Assembly (NCBI GenBank): GCA_947561715.1
Contig: OX387204.1
Coordinates: forward strand, 2,423,001 to 2,487,000
Direction: 5' to 3'
DNA: 64,000 nucleotides
DNA from: Ascidia mentula
Lineage: Eukaryota; Chordata; Ascidiacea; Phlebobranchia; Ascidiidae
Within the stretch, counting starts at the first letter, position 1; each line of letters starts with the position of its first letter. Positions 1-16,952 of the stretch are shown in pieces. A program made the position numbers and the translations under genes. The notes under the pieces are model-generated. The model had not been told where the DNA came from. It did no database searches and worked only from the letters and a program-made list of their open reading frames with translations.

Positions 1-3389
<3,389 letters not shown>

Positions 3390-5113
3390 CTTGCAGTTAC
3401 TTATAAGAAGACAAAGTATTCAAAACTTATCGCGATTCCAATCAAAACAATTTAGAGCTGTTGGTTAACATAGCAAGGGTGGTTAATTTCTCGTAATGTC
3501 ATTTTAATTTCTTGCAACGTCAGTTATAGAATATTTGTTATGTAGCCTACGCCGTCAATAGTGGAAACTCTATAACCATGAAGTCTATGGTGTATGTCAT
3601 TATATCATCTGTTGATGTTCATTCACGTTGTACTCGTCACTCGAGAGAATTTAATGGATACGAGTTAAAAGTTAGAGATAGCACTATACACGTAATGCGA
3701 ACTAAAAACCATTTGACCACTTTATTTCCCACATTTCTTGTTAAAATTGTGTCGTAGTTGACCATGCATAAAACTATCAAAACCGTTACTTGCAAATTTA
3801 CAAACATATTAGCACACCATCAGAACAATGTACACATCTGAAACTAAATTCTTTTTTCGACAGACTGGTGTACAACCGGAATGTCTGTTAACAATAGGCT
3901 TGTTTATGCCATTCGTAAACCTGTCCGAAGACCTCATTGATATATATTTTCGCTAATATTGAGTGTGTGTTACGCTTTGCACTGTAACTTGCACCCTTGC
4001 AGCAAACCGTCTACTTGTTCCTTTCTGTCCACTGACCTAATGAACGACGGAACAACAAGGTATCCGGCCAACGAAGAACAAAACATCAAATTAGGTCGAA
4101 CAAGGACAAAATTGCCTGATCGTTCGCTTGCACAAGCACCGCTTGCTAATCAGGGCCGGCGAGAGACAAGCGCTGATTAGGTCGAGGGGCGTGGCGGAGG
4201 CGTGTCAAAGTACGTCATATGTACAGTCGCGGTTAACGCAGTAAGAGAGCATTCGCCTCAAAAGAGCTAAATCTAGGAAATTTACCTTGCATGCAATGTC
4301 CCAGTAGCAGAAGGTTAACTTTTTCGGCGTTTATTAACGAAAAACTACATTGGAATTAAACGCAGAAAGATTCTGTTGGGCGACGTATATTAGAGCATAG
4401 GCGGGAACAGCGGAAACGCAAACTCATTGGACGTAGGCGCGGACGATAAAGCATAGGAACGCGCAGAAAGGGCAAAATCGCTAATATTACGTTGCTTTAC
4501 ACCTGTGCACCAAGCAAACACACACTGAAGACATAGGCATTTTTGTTCAATGCACAAAATAATACTGACATGTCATTGGGCAAAGCACTTGTTCACCATG
4601 GCAACAAACCTTCGATCAACTATTGGCATTGCAAAAGCTCTCCACACGAATTTACAACCGAAACCTACATGAAAATGTTACGAATGAAAATGCCTCCGGC
4701 GCGAATACAACACAAATAGCACGGGTGGAGAGGAAAGTTTGTGGCCGACACTTTGTACACGTTTGCAGAAGAAAACACAATAACCAATATATAGGACAAA
4801 GTGCTGAGCAAATATGATGACCTGGTTTTATTCTGTTGACTGTGTCTGTTAAGATTGCCTTTTTCAACGAACGACTTGCGATGTTAGCAACAGAAGATCG
4901 CTGATACAGTTTTAGCTTGCTTGCGTGTCTTTTAAAAGGTCCTTGTACGATTACACCATTGAAGTAAAGATAAAGCCTTATGATTATTTACGTTGGTTTT
5001 GTATTACGTCATCCAATAGCTGGCAATTTAGCCAGCAAAGTGTTACAAACTTCGATGAGCGTCAGTGAAAAAAAAACCCTTCATCATTCAAATTACCACC
5101 AGAAGATGTTGCA
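3390..5113. other. intergenic region between TMC and otopetrin
   Basis: About 1.7 kb between the TMC start codon and the otopetrin stop codon. It should hold the TMC promoter and the otopetrin 3' UTR, with a minus-strand AATAAA at 4827-4832, about 285 nt past the stop. Short open frames here have no recognisable protein character and no splice support. No repeat or RNA gene was recognised. Confidence 0.5.
4827..4832 (-). terminator. candidate polyadenylation signal of otopetrin
   Basis: AATAAA on the minus strand, about 280 nt after the otopetrin stop codon. It is the only canonical hexamer noticed in this downstream stretch. Confidence 0.5.
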
Positions 5114-8100
5114 TTAGGCGAACGACCAGATCTCGAAGAGGCAAGCGGCGGAATGCATGCGAAAGAAAATGCTCAGCGGCCTACATATCATGGCTATGGT
5201 GGTCCAAACGCTCGTGGAATAATACATGTGATTGTAAGTGTACACCAGGAACGCTGTGCCCTCTAGTGACCAGAACATCCATAGGCAAGCGTTGGACACA
5301 ATCAGATAAATGACGACGTTTCGTAGAAGCAATCGAGATCTGTCTGGATGGGCGACCTTGGTTTCAGTGACGATCTTAATTGGGTGGTTCATGTTGTTGG
5401 TGACGTTGCCATACGCGGCTGTTCCAACATCTGAGCGCACTCCCTCCAGGTCATCCATGAACACAGTGTTGTCATACCCAGAATCCGAGTCCACGCGTTC
5501 GCGCGCGCGGCCAATCGGCGATTTCCTGTCGTTGCTGTTGTGATCGCGCATTGGGCCAACTACGGCCACTTGCGGCGCACTTTCGTTTGTGACGTCACCA
5601 CGAGCTGAGGATTCACCGGTAGTGGTTTCGACTGGGTCGCTTCGAGACGAACTTGGGGTGTTACTGTTTCCGCTGTTTTGCTGAGGTTGAAAAGATGGCT
5701 CTTTTATCTTCTCGTCTTCTTCCTGCTCCTCCAGGCTCTCGATCTCGTCCATCCGCTCCATCGGAGGACTCCGGATCGCTGTAAGACTCGCAGTCATGAG
5801 TGCGGCAGGACGAAGACCGCTTGCTATCCCGAAGCGATTCGATAAACCCCCGTAGTAACTTTGACCGTCCGTCGTTCTTCCGTCATCACCGAATTCCGAC
5901 GTATTGCTGCGCACTGCCGCAGTTTGTACCCTGACAATACAACATTCCACTAAAATAAATAAGCATAGAGACAATAATACGAATTTGTAATTTCATAGTA
6001 TATTTATTATGCAGCTCATAAAAAAAATCTACTAAGTCAGTGCACTGTTTGGTGTGAGATACTAAGCGTGGCGTTTCTTAGTTTATCACAAAGACTCTAC
6101 ACTTATAGAGATGCGAATGTATATTTTCCTATTTGGTTAGAAGAAATTTCATAATCTTCACGTTGACCCATACATTACGATCGTTAACTTGCGTTTCATA
6201 CCTCTTGACCTCTGCCGCAGTTTCAAGGTCATCATCTGAGGTGAGCGGCGCACGTCTCATTCCATACAGAATGAATAGGACCTACAAGCAACAAGGTGAT
6301 GCATGGGCATACGGTTCGGCTGTATTTGTTTAAATTTCCACAATTCCGATACGTAACAATGGGAAACGCAGGTGATATGTGCCAAAAATACACATGTTGC
6401 ATAAAGAATTTTTTAAATTTTCGTTATCAAATTTAATACATTCCCACCACATAACTTGTTTGACGACGTGAGATTCAAATATGTTTATAATTTAGTCACA
6501 TAAGTTTCGGACCGTTCTGCGGGAGCTGCGCGAAACTAACCTGAACGACACATTGAAAAATGTCACAAAATGGCCAGATTACGTTCAGGAACCAGGAGTT
6601 GACGACTTTATTCTCCGGGGTGATGGAGTTCGCGAGGATGTTGAAGAGTCCAACGAGCACAGGACCGACCAGGCACAGCATGAGAAGGACGCTGTCCAGA
6701 TGGTCTTCGTCGCCACTTTTAAAACCGTTCGAGTTTTTCTTGAAAAGGTAAAATCCCAGGAGAGAGGCGGCCACCATTGTAAGTTCGAACACGATCTGCA
6801 AACGGTAATTTCGAAAATATTAAAATTGGGGGAAAACGCAACTCAAGATTGGAGTCCTTTATCTAGAAAGTACGCCATCGTTGGTGCATTCATTTTGAAA
6901 CTTCATTCGTTTAATCAAATCCTCTTATTTGCTATAAGTTGTACAAGGAATGAGGCAATATCGTCGACTGCAAAGTCATCACAATGTTGCATATTCTTTG
7001 TCTGCAAGACCGTAATCAGTAAACAGCTGCACTGATGAGATCTGATTGGTCGAAGCAATGTGCGCAACTGTATACAGCTTATTTGTTGTAAGTTGTCACG
7101 TTTTTTATCTTTAACTTTTAATACTATCGTTACAGTAGCGTTTTTTTTAATACTACACAAAATTAGGCGCCCACCAGAAAGATGTTGTAGATAGTGAGGT
7201 ATCTGCTCTCAGTAAAGTAAGTTCTCTCCTCGGCGGGCAAACCGGAATTGCCCGTTCCCAAGACGACCATGACTACGATGCAAGCGAATATTGCCAAACC
7301 CCCGAATATTGCACCTAGGAAGAGAAATAGTTAGAGTCGGAATCAAAACATATTGAAAAACTTTCCAGCAGTGTTCAAAAGGCGTAAAGGCAGTCATATA
7401 TTGATAGATGCAAAGACAACAAAAACATAATTGAAAGATCGTAACATTCTCTTGCACAAAGTATTTCCCCCACACAGGGGTTCTAAGCTGGGTGGAAGGG
7501 GAATTCCCATTTAGGAGGTAATTTTGTTTAAACTGTAATTGGATTTATTTGTGATTATGAGGTCATAATTGCTTGAATTGTTTTAATATGCAATTAATAC
7601 TGTTTCTGCATGTGAGATGACCGGTAAGACGAAAATAAGCTGCTCTTCCTAATAAACTGATATAACTAACTATTTGCCAACTAAATTACCGGTGGAGGGA
7701 ATTTAACTGTTAATATTGTGTTAAGGTAGTGTTTCCCAATCGGTGGTACGTGTACCACTAGGTACGCGACGACATTCCAGGTGGTACGCGCGCACCTTTC
7801 GCAATTTGTGGATATGTTCGAGTTTATAAAATCGTAAGTGACCTCAAAATGTTTGTTCCTCTAACTCTAGGTTGCTTTGAAACACTCAACTAGGTGGTAC
7901 GCGTCGAAATTGTTTTACCTCCAAGTGATACGCAACCACAAAAAGGTTAAGAGCCTTAACATCCTTATTCGCCTTAACATCCTTATTCGTGCGTACCATG
8001 ACAATGTTTTTTCCCCGGGAAGCGTTATCAGCAGTGGACAGCAGAATCGGGTTTTACGACCTTATAGCAAGCACGCGATTTCACCTCGTTCGCACGCGAT

Positions 8101-11100
8101 AGCTGAAAATTAGTTGCAGTAAAAGCCGTAAAAAGGAGCTCGCAAACAAGAAGAGTTTGTGTGTAAAACAATCGCAACCCTAGTAGAGGTCGGATATTCC
8201 ATCTGAGCACTTCGCTACTTGAATATTTAACGACGCCTCATCCAAACCGCTTGTTTTTTCATTCAGTTGCGCTGTCATAACGCCGAGTTAGATTTACGAC
8301 TTGGGAATGGAGTTTGGAGCTGCATGTGTCGTAACTTTAACGGCGTTAGGTAGACTGCACTGTGGGGTTGATTGGGACATTTTTATCGGAATTGGTTTTA
8401 ATAGAAGTCGTCGTTTCTGACGTAAAAACAAACAATCGTGACGGGATATGATTCGAGTTATTTATCGCCATGCTAAAAAGTTTAGGGAACCTGTCAAATA
8501 TTTCAAAGCTATTATTTATGGAGTTATAATATACTGATAATGACTTTGACCGCATTGCAACGACCCACAATGTTTGACTTGCTGACGGAATAATATCGTT
8601 AAGGGTTAATGCAAACAGAGCCAAGCGTCATAGGGGATTATTATAAGTGAGTAGTTAAATATCTGAATACCGATGTGTCTCAGTATTGGATGTTTGACAT
8701 GCATAAGAAGGGTTCCATCAGAAATATTTGGAGCGAATGGGCAGGGTTGCTATACTTAACAACCGGTACGCAAATTCTAAGAAAGGTTTCGCACGGTAGC
8801 CTACGAACTCCCTGAATGTCACCACTGCATCTACACATGTATAAATACAGTAGGAAGTTGGTTTAAATCGGCGCTGTTACATTACGCAACTGGATGCACA
8901 TAATATAAAAAGTTTGTATTAAAACTACCGTCCGCGACCAGTAGTGTTTTTTATTGTTAAAACATGTGGATTTTGTTAAAACATATGGATTTTATCCTGT
9001 AAAGTCACCAACATTAGCTGAATCTTCACGTTTCAAATACCATCGAGTGTGTACCTTTGTACGATCTGTAGAACTTGTAACTGGGCTTGACGATATGCTC
9101 GCATACGTGCGGTGCTTTCCCTATGTTGCGCCAAGTGACGTACAGGAGGCAGCAAGCAACCAAACTGAACTCGATGACGAAAGGGAAGAGAAAGGCCTCC
9201 GCAACAGCAACCACTGCACAAAACTCCTGCTCACAAGTACAGTTGCCAGAGAAGAGGATGTCTGTAACAATTAGCAGTTTGTAATTATTTTACTCGCAAC
9301 TTTACAGTCGTTATAGATGACTGGTGTTTTACAACAACTGCTTAGAAATTCCCAAGTCTAAAATCAAGTATATGGAAAACACAACATCATTTCATGAAAT
9401 TCAATAAATCAACAATATGTAGTTAACGCAGATGTGTATCATGTCGTTCCATGACAAGGATCGTCCTAGTGCGAACGGCCGTTACAGGGTGTCTATCGAA
9501 CATATAGATCTGTCTTGTCTGATTGCGGTGGTGGAGATACACGATGTAAACGTGTAAGGACGCCTGATAAGTTGTGCGCTTGTACACCAGAGGTATCTAA
9601 TATATCCGCTCTAACTACTAAGCTCCCGCAGAGCAGTGGGTTTGGTTTGCCCAGAGTCACAAGTTCAAACTAGGGGTATTATTTTTCACATCTCGTTTGG
9701 ACTTGTCAGGAAAAAGTGGCATTGATCCAGCTTTAGGTGCGATGCCAGTGAAACCAACACGCAAGCCCAAGTTGAATCGCTAATGAACGTCGATTTGTTG
9801 TAACAACAAATTTACAAACCTTGTCCTCCAGCTCTTTCAATCGGGTAATCTGCAAAACAAAAAATCCGTTTTTGGTTAAAAATTTCCTCACCTTGTTTTT
9901 TTTTATTTTCATTGTTAAAATTCTGAAAATTTAAGCGTTTTTAAATCAGATAACGCGTTGCTTTGTAACTTAAATACGATTATTTTTTGTATTTCATTGA
10001 AAAGGAGTTAACACTTTTTTGCAATTACAAATTTTCATGAAAACAATAGAAATCTTACGGGCCGGACTGAAGGAGGGATATCCGCTGTACGCTTGTCGGA
10101 TCGGAGAATCAAGTAGGCTCAAGTTGTTGTTATGAGGAGCCTCAGTGACGTAATCATTCGATGTTGAGTGCTGGCTTTCGCTATGCATCAGAGCAGCCTC
10201 AGTCTCGTCGGCGATGGTCGCGATCCATATCGACATATTCGTAGCAACCACTTGCATGACACCAAACCTTGCAAGTGAGATGTTGAAAATTAGGGGTAGA
10301 GCAGAACGCTTGATTTTTGGTAAAGCTAAGTTTCCCTAACACTTTTAATCTGTTTTGGGGTACAGTTTGATACAGTTGTGCCGGACCGAATCCGAAGTTT
10401 CGGACGTCATTGGATATTAAAGGTATTCATGTTCGGCCGAATCTAAACATATTTTGGCAAATCCCCCACAATTTGCATGGAGACACAGAGCATATGTAAA
10501 CATGAACTCGAATTCACCTCGCAAGAGCCTGGAAATCTTGTATGTAAACTTTCGAGTACTGGAAGAGGAAGTTGACTTGGCATATGATGAATATTGCATG
10601 TATGACTGGTACTGTCGCGTACAAAGCCTTCTCTTCGCACAGGGGATTATCGATGCCCAGAAAGGCAATGAATTCCAAGCCGTCCTTGATGATAATGGCG
10701 AGCCCGAACAAGCAAAGTACTCCTGTGTGGTTAATGATGAGTTTCGGTTGATTCAGTGACGGTTTCGGTATATTGCGTAATCAGGACTTGTTTGTATTTC
10801 GTGAATACCATTTGGGGAGATTTGAAAATAACATTTTGGCAATCACAAAATCAAGCTTAGTAACTGCGGTTGCTCGACGAGTGCTCTGTACATATGCAAC
10901 ATGCCATTAACATGCTGCTTAACAATTGAACAACCTTATACAATAAGAGACTAATTTAGCCATTGTTTAAACAATGCCCTTGTTCTAATACCTTTCAGCC
11001 AACGATTGTTGACGTGGTTGCTTTTGGCGAATCCAATTCTCGCTTTGTGCTGGTAGCAAGCTGTGGCAAGCGGTCGACACGCGATCGTCCAAATTAGAGA

Positions 11101-14100
11101 TAGTGTATAAAGGACAATTAGGAAGTAATCAATGAATACAGCGTCAACCTGGTGAAAAAAACGGGATTTAGACTAATGAACCAAATTTCGTTCAAAAACA
11201 ATATCGTTGGTGGAAATATTCGTGTTTTTTTTAACTGCGGGCAGTGGTGCGCAATACTTCGAGCTGTGAGGGCTCATAAGTGCAGTTGGCGCTACTGTCT
11301 GCTTCTATGATTTTTATGGCTCTGTTGTTGTATTTTATTTTTATATTTTTTTGGCAAAAAAAACATGTAATTGTGCTTTGTTGCTGTTTTTCAAATAATT
11401 ATACGAATTGAAAACTATAGCCATATTTTATATTCGACAGGAACATTAAACAACATCCAAACGTTCAAAAAACAGACTTACATCGTGGGTGGTAAACTGA
11501 GTGGTTTTTAATACAGTCATAAGCAGGATGATGTGAAGGGCGTAGAGGCTGGAAAATAGAGACCACGCCGACTGACTGCTGCCCTCTTCCACCGGAGTTT
11601 GAGCCTCCTTTTCCTGCTGACTTAACGTCGCTTCCTCGTGCAATGCCTCCAGCTTGTCCATTTGGGGAAAGCCCCTTGGTTGAGCAAAGAATCAAGTTAA
11701 TTTATGTTGGTGTTGCCTGGTTGAAACATAATCATTTTTTTAGGTAGGGTTTATTTATTGTAGCAGGTCTGTTTGAAATATTACAACAGTTCTTTCGTTT
11801 AGCACTTTCCAGAAAATAATTGCACGTGACGTAATAAGTTTATGATAGAATTTGTAGCGTGCCCAGCCTAATTCAAAAATTGCATCGTAATAAATCAACA
11901 TTATTGAGTATTGGCACTGTAAACCAACAAGCTTAAATTCACCGAGCACGCTCGTAAGTGCATCGAAGGTGCAAGCACGCCCTAGTTATACCGCGCGTGC
12001 GTTCACTTGCTGTGGTAAAAACATAAAATATTCTCTCCTCAAAATAAGCATGCATTCCATGCGAAAAGATCAGCGTTTAAAAGAGCTAAAAATACGCCCG
12101 ACTCCCTTTATTTGAACGTGGCAAAACCCATCTGTTCGTGAATAATCGACGCCCTGAAAAAACTTCCTGAATCGATAACCTCCCATTATTGACGTCAACA
12201 ATAGGAGGGCGTGATTGCGAATTCTCGACCGTCGAGTGCCCTCTGAGCGTTGTCTCGTCAAGTTCAATGTCAAGTGATGACTTGCTGATGACTAATCGGG
12301 AGACTCTCCGACGAAACGAGCCCAGGAAAGTGCCAAGTCACGTCGACGCGGGATTTTCCTCGGCCAAAAAATTGATTTTTTAACCAAACTTTTGAAAAGT
12401 CCGCCATTCTGCCGCGCGAATCTCTTTTGTGACGTAACAAAAGGGGGTTGTGTATTTGGGCAAAGTTTCATGTCAGATCCCAGTGGGCTACAACCTACAT
12501 CAATCATTATGAAATGAAAAATAAATCACACACATGTATGTAAAAAAAATTAGTAGACTGGTGCAGTTGATTTCCTGGAATAAATGTTTAACATTAGTAG
12601 CCCCCTGCACTTTTACCTGTCGACTTGATAGTGCGACGATTTGAGGCGTAAAATATCAATAAAGGGCAATATTTACTTGACGTAGATTTTCGTTGCCCTC
12701 CTGCGAATCATGTAGTGGTCGTTTCCGAGCTGAGTAACGTCATCGTCGACCCGGCGTGGGCCCATCGCGTTTGTTACATCACTTACGGCACTAATGGTCC
12801 TTCGGCGTCCAGTGTGCAAGGCCATGCCGTATCCTATGTCGTCGTCTGAATGAACATCAGTGTTAATATAATATCGTTAAACTGAAATCACTTGTTGTTA
12901 TTTCACTGGATTCGTAACTACTGAAAAAGGCAACGTGGTAACATTCGCCTATTGCGTTATTTGCTTTGTTAATAAGGTATTTTGCAGAAGGTCATGCACA
13001 AAGTGTAATATAGAAATAATATATGTTAAAATACGCTGTGTTGTCAAAAGTTGGTTGCTTCATAGGCCTTATTAGAGGATGCTGAACGACGGTGACGTCA
13101 CAACTAACGACGTCAGGTATACGTAAGTTTACGGCGGCAACAACATGTTATTGCCATGCACCACATTGCTCCGTGTTTGTACAAAATACAAAGTAACAAT
13201 ACAATGTGAGCGTGCGATAGTTGGTTTATTGCTGGTTTACGATCAGGGATTTATGGTTTGACTGGAAAAGTGCAGGCGATTATTCCGCTTGATTAATATT
13301 TATTCGCCTGCAACGAAGGTCGCAAAGCTGTGATTGGTTTGGAGGTGGGGCGGAATATCGCGATACTGAGCGAAAAACGAGAAAGGGATGAATCGCGACA
13401 ATGTTTTTCAAAAAGTAACCTTCACCCTTTTGCGGTGAATCAATTTTTCGCCTTGTTAAGCAGAATTGAAAAAAAAAAATTTCACAGTTCATTATTGGTA
13501 TTTTCACAAAGAAAAATAAAAAAATATTTCATACCCGCTGCAATATCCAAAATGTCATTGTTCGTTAAATTTACAGATTTCCCGTTCTCCCGAAAATTTG
13601 AAGAAATCAAAATTTCACTCGAAAAGCACGAAAACGTGTTTGACAAGCGGGGTGTCAAAGACCAACGTAAAACGATCAAAACATGCTTTAACCTGTTTCA
13701 TCCGGCGCAAATTGCTTGTTTTACTTGAAATTTACTTGTTTTAGTGAAATTACTTTAAAAAGGCAAATCCGAACAAGCACGCGCAGTAGTGTGCTCAGAG
13801 CATGTAGAACAGGTTTGCGAATCATGTTCCCGCGACATTTTAATTCCTCCCCCCCCAACGGACGCAAATACGTGGGAGCGTCGAAACATGAGTTTCGCAT
13901 GTGTTTCAGGAATTTCGAATTCCACACAATACAGATTTGTACTCTTCAAGACACAATTCATAAGTTTTTGTCGAAACGTCTTATTTTAACATGACAGTGT
14001 TAATAACAATATGGGCCAGTCTCTTTATACTCAGAATTCTTTCTTGTAATTAAAAAAAAAACATATTCGGTAAAACGTCTTCCCGGAAAAACATTCATAA

Positions 14101-16952
14101 ATTTTCGAGAGCAGAGCCCTTTCCAGCCATGCAACAAAAGGTAACATTTTCCTGTGGCTACGTAATCAGAAATAGCCTGTGACATTTTAACATATTTCAA
14201 TAAAAGCACTTGCACAGAAACTACCTAGTTTGTGCATTGAAAATCACCAGTGTAGTTTCCACCCAACTTACTTGTCGCGATTGATTCCGGGCCTTCTGAA
14301 AATCCCCAGTTGCCCTCAGCTAAACTGTCGCGTCTTCTCTGTAATGTAAAACAAGCGTGGTGAAATTTGCGGGTTGTTTCGAACGAACGTCGTAACATGC
14401 AAGTTCGCCAGGAATGATTCAAAGAAATAAGAACAGAAAATAGTTTGTCCAGGGTCAAGTCGTTCCTCACTGTTAAAATTTAAATTATTGCCATTAAAGA
14501 AGTACTTTTTGAGCAGGCGGTTTGAACAAACTGTTACAACTCTAAACGCCTCAACAAAAACGGTTTAATCCCTATTTTGGTTTAATCTATTTACTGCACC
14601 TTGAAAAGGACAAGAAAAAAAACTCCAAAGGTTGCAAAAGAACCATAAATTTTCCCATTCTCAATTTAGCTAACGTCACAGATTAAATTCTTCAGTTAGC
14701 CATTAGTCCGTGCATCGCAGGTAGGTTTAGTAAATATAAACCGATTTAAACCAGACGAAGTCAATACCGGTACAGTTTAGGGCCTAAATAGTTAATTTTA
14801 AGTTCAACATCATAAATGTTTTGTGAAAACAAGATTACCGGCATTCTAAACCGCAATTATGTAGACTCTTCTCTGCGAACAACCTGCTTGCGTCAATGCA
14901 GAACAAAATAAATAGAGTCGGGCTATAACGGTATTGACGCTTCCCTAGCAAAGTCCATGGAGGCAGTTTTGCAGCGCCAATTAAAGTAGGTTCGCTGTCC
15001 CAAACATTTTGTCGTTACAAAATCAATTTAACGAGGAAGGTGATTGCCCTGCAGGGCGGTACAACATTTTTAATTCAGTCCTTTCCTTTTTGGACAAATT
15101 AAAAGGGAAAATAATCGGTCATTAAATGCCTCCAACGCCTATATTAACGTCCATCACAAAAAGAACTTTTTTCGCTGCAACTTGTTTTGACCTACCTGAT
15201 TTTGCAGGAGAACAAAAAAATTTCCTCGCACCAAATTCTGTTATATTCAACCTTCGTTCAACCCCGGATCGTTTAGTCGATCCTGTTGACTGTAAAGCGT
15301 CTTTTATACTCAACACGCCGCTCCCATCAACAGCCAAATAAAACCGGTAACCTTCATCGCTAAGCTAGGCTTTGATCGACATTTCATATTTTATGAGCGC
15401 TTTATGGCCGTTTTGCGACCTGTTGAATACACGTTGTAAATGTTGTAAAACCCGGTTTTTGTAACTTGCCAAAACTCGACATTATTCAGCGAAACCGCAA
15501 ACTTTGTCGGGTAATTATTATCGTGGCGACTCAGTGAGCTGTTTGGTCCAAATCTGGCTTGAGATAAACGACACGGTCATTCAAAGGCCTTTGGATTTGT
15601 TACATGTTGCATGAAACGGCCCCTAGTTTTTAGGGTTTCTTTCGACAACGTTTGTCATTAAATTAATGGCAAAAGAATCCGGCGGCTAATAAACAAGTTT
15701 AAGAATTTGAACCCCAACAAAGTTCATCAAAATATTCCCACGTTAACTGTAATTGAGGGGGTTACTTTCATTTCATAATGTTTCGTGTTGTTTTTTCTTG
15801 TAAATTTTTCCTGTTAGTATTTGTACGTTCGTTTTGAAAAGCATTAATAAACTTACACGAAAAGAAACAAAAATTCCGACTGTTTTGTGCCACTAATTAT
15901 CACCCATTATTATATCTGAATAGTGACCTTCAGACAGTAGTGTTGCTACCAATCTGGTTTTATCAATGCCACTGTTAACTGGTGGCTTGTCGGTTCGCTA
16001 ACGACCATACTCAGTTACCAGCTACACGGATGAGACTCTAATAGTTCGAAACAATGTGCACTGTCTGCAGCTCAATTATCATTGTGACGTATTTTCTTCT
16101 AGTATACCTGTTAAGTTTTCAGAAAGGCACGCGTTGAAATTGATGGTGGACAGCGACAATTTGGGACGCAGCCTTGTGGCTCTGAACGTGGTTAAACGCC
16201 GGGGAAAGCAAATGGGGTGGTTATATACCACATAACTTTATGTAGTATATGTTTACAAATCTGTGTTTCCTGTTGGTATCTGTTCCTACATAACACACGT
16301 ACGTGTATTTAACATATGTTTGACCTGGGGTTTTTGACAACGTCGCAAGACGGTTTAATCAGGAACGTGCAGTTCCATCACGCAGATATGACTTTGGCTT
16401 CCGTCGGCGCGCCTTCTTTCAACTTGAATAACGAAATGTTATTTAAATGAGAGACAAATGGATCGCAACCAACCTGTAGTCGCCAAAGAAAAGCCTTGAG
16501 AGATGATTTGGGCGTTAATTAGTGGATTGTTTGATTAATGCGATTTGGGTTTTGACAAACAGTCTTGTTGCGCAAAATTTTAAATACACAATCTTAGGAC
16601 ATTCAACGACGCAACCTGGTTTCGCCTGTAGTTTCGCTCCCAACGTACGAAATTGCTGAGTCATAGGGCTTGACTACGGAGAGATGTGAAAAGGGAGTTT
16701 GTACAAGCAGAATTGGGCTTGTCGAATTAAGTTATCGTTGGAATGAAACAACACGTTGCGCACTGTGTGACACTTCTAACGACTCCAGATATCAACATAG
16801 AATTCGAAAGTCAACTCTAGATATTGCGAACTGTTACGAAGTTAAATGCTATGAGAACCGAGAACTGTTGCCAAAGAAAAATAACTAAAACACCAATAAA
16901 AAAAACAGTTTGAAACACTCACCGAGACGGAATCCATCTCGAAGGTGGACAT
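5114..16952 (-). CDS. otopetrin-family proton channel
   Basis: Thirteen coding exons fit one frame of 836 residues: 16923-16952, 14272-14338, 12677-12845, 11482-11674, 10992-11148, 10518-10722, 10059-10267, 9820-9849, 9055-9213, 7175-7314, 6541-6795, 6202-6281, 5114-5930. Otopetrins are dimeric proton-selective channels with twelve helices. Family matches include SLFSSLYALHIILLM, GLAIIIKDGLEFIAFLG, YATVPVIHAIFIICQVNF, VMQVVATNMSIWI, LFPFVIEFSLVA with a WRNIG motif, and the diagnostic C-terminus FRMHSAACLFEIWSFA. The first three exons encode an Arg/Asp-rich cytosolic N-terminus. The last exon carries a long polar loop (residues about 565-720), rich in Glu and Ser, between the last helices; its length is unusual. 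The start ATG sits in a 30-nt coding exon with a good donor (GTGAGT) behind 2.6 kb of intron, so this exon is the least certain part. Exon 9820-9849 is a 30-nt microexon. Vertebrate OTOP1 is needed for otoconia and sour taste. Confidence 0.92.
7025..7079 (+). ncRNA. hammerhead ribozyme motif, near-complete copy
   Basis: Reads AGCTGCA (stem I), CTGATGA (core), GATC/GGTC stem II around a short loop, GAA then G at position 15.1, a GCA/TGT stem III, the triplet GTA, then TACAGCT closing stem I with one mismatch. All invariant core boxes are present except A15.1 changed to G, which can still wobble-pair with U16.1. It lies in an otopetrin intron, antisense to the gene. Activity is inferred, not shown. 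Confidence 0.7.
7315..9054. other. 1.7-kb otopetrin intron with a hAT-like repeat fragment
   Basis: Intron between two otopetrin exons. Its first 400 bp look like ordinary unique sequence. From about 7728 it carries GTGTTTCCCAATCGGTGGTA followed by repeated GGTACGCG words, a pattern common at the ends of non-autonomous hAT elements. It ends near an 18-bp tandem duplication at 7956-7991. The remaining kilobase shows nothing recognisable. Confidence 0.45.
7728..7995. mobile_element. possible non-autonomous hAT-type fragment
   Basis: Contains the phrase TGTTTCCCAATCGGTGGTA and three GGTACGCG-type words, as at hAT element ends. I do not see the matching inverted end or a clear 8-bp target duplication, so this is a fragment or a misread. 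The unit CCTTAACATCCTTATTCG is directly repeated at 7956-7991. Confidence 0.35.
9581..9755 (+). mobile_element. tRNA-derived SINE, diverged copy
   Basis: The head retains a degenerate tRNA-like stretch (GCTCCCGCAGAGCAGTGGG, then CAAGTTCAAACTAGG as a B box). The body GGACTTGTCAGGAAAAAGTG and GATCCAGCTTTAGG matches the copy at 51.4 kb. It lies in the otopetrin intron upstream of exon 9055-9213. The A box has decayed, so it is an old copy. Confidence 0.6.
13959..14037 (+). repeat. dispersed repeat, GAAACGTC family A, copy 1
   Basis: These 79 bp are identical to 34854-34932 apart from one C/T difference, yet lie 21 kb away in the intron of another gene. They start in CATAAGTTTTTGTCGAAACG and end in CTTTATACTCAGAAT. 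The near identity implies recent mobilisation or gene conversion. No terminal repeats were found. Confidence 0.8.
14339..16922. other. first coding intron of otopetrin (2.6 kb)
   Basis: No coding potential supported by homology. It contains a hammerhead ribozyme copy at 16020-16072. The rest is AT-rich and unremarkable; regulatory elements for otopetrin could lie here but none can be recognised by eye. Confidence 0.45.
16020..16072 (+). ncRNA. hammerhead ribozyme motif, one core change
   Basis: Reads AGCTACA, CGGATGA (U4 to G in the first core box), a GACT...AGTTC stem II, GAAAC, stem III ending in the cleavage triplet GTC, then TGCAGCT closing stem I with six of seven pairs. The U4 change should weaken or abolish catalysis. 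It is antisense within the first coding intron of otopetrin. Confidence 0.65.

Noticed and set aside
6553-7035. Plus-strand open frame of 160 codons
   Set aside because: It is antisense to an otopetrin exon and runs into intron sequence; no protein family resemblance.
12283-12325. CTGATGA ... CGACGAAACG resembling a hammerhead core
   Set aside because: Four unpaired bases separate the first core box from the stem, there is no cleavage triplet or stem I partner, and it does not belong to either repeat family.
13330-13728. Plus-strand open frame of 132 codons in an otopetrin intron
   Set aside because: AT-rich, Lys/Phe-rich composition, no recognisable motif and no splice or start context support.
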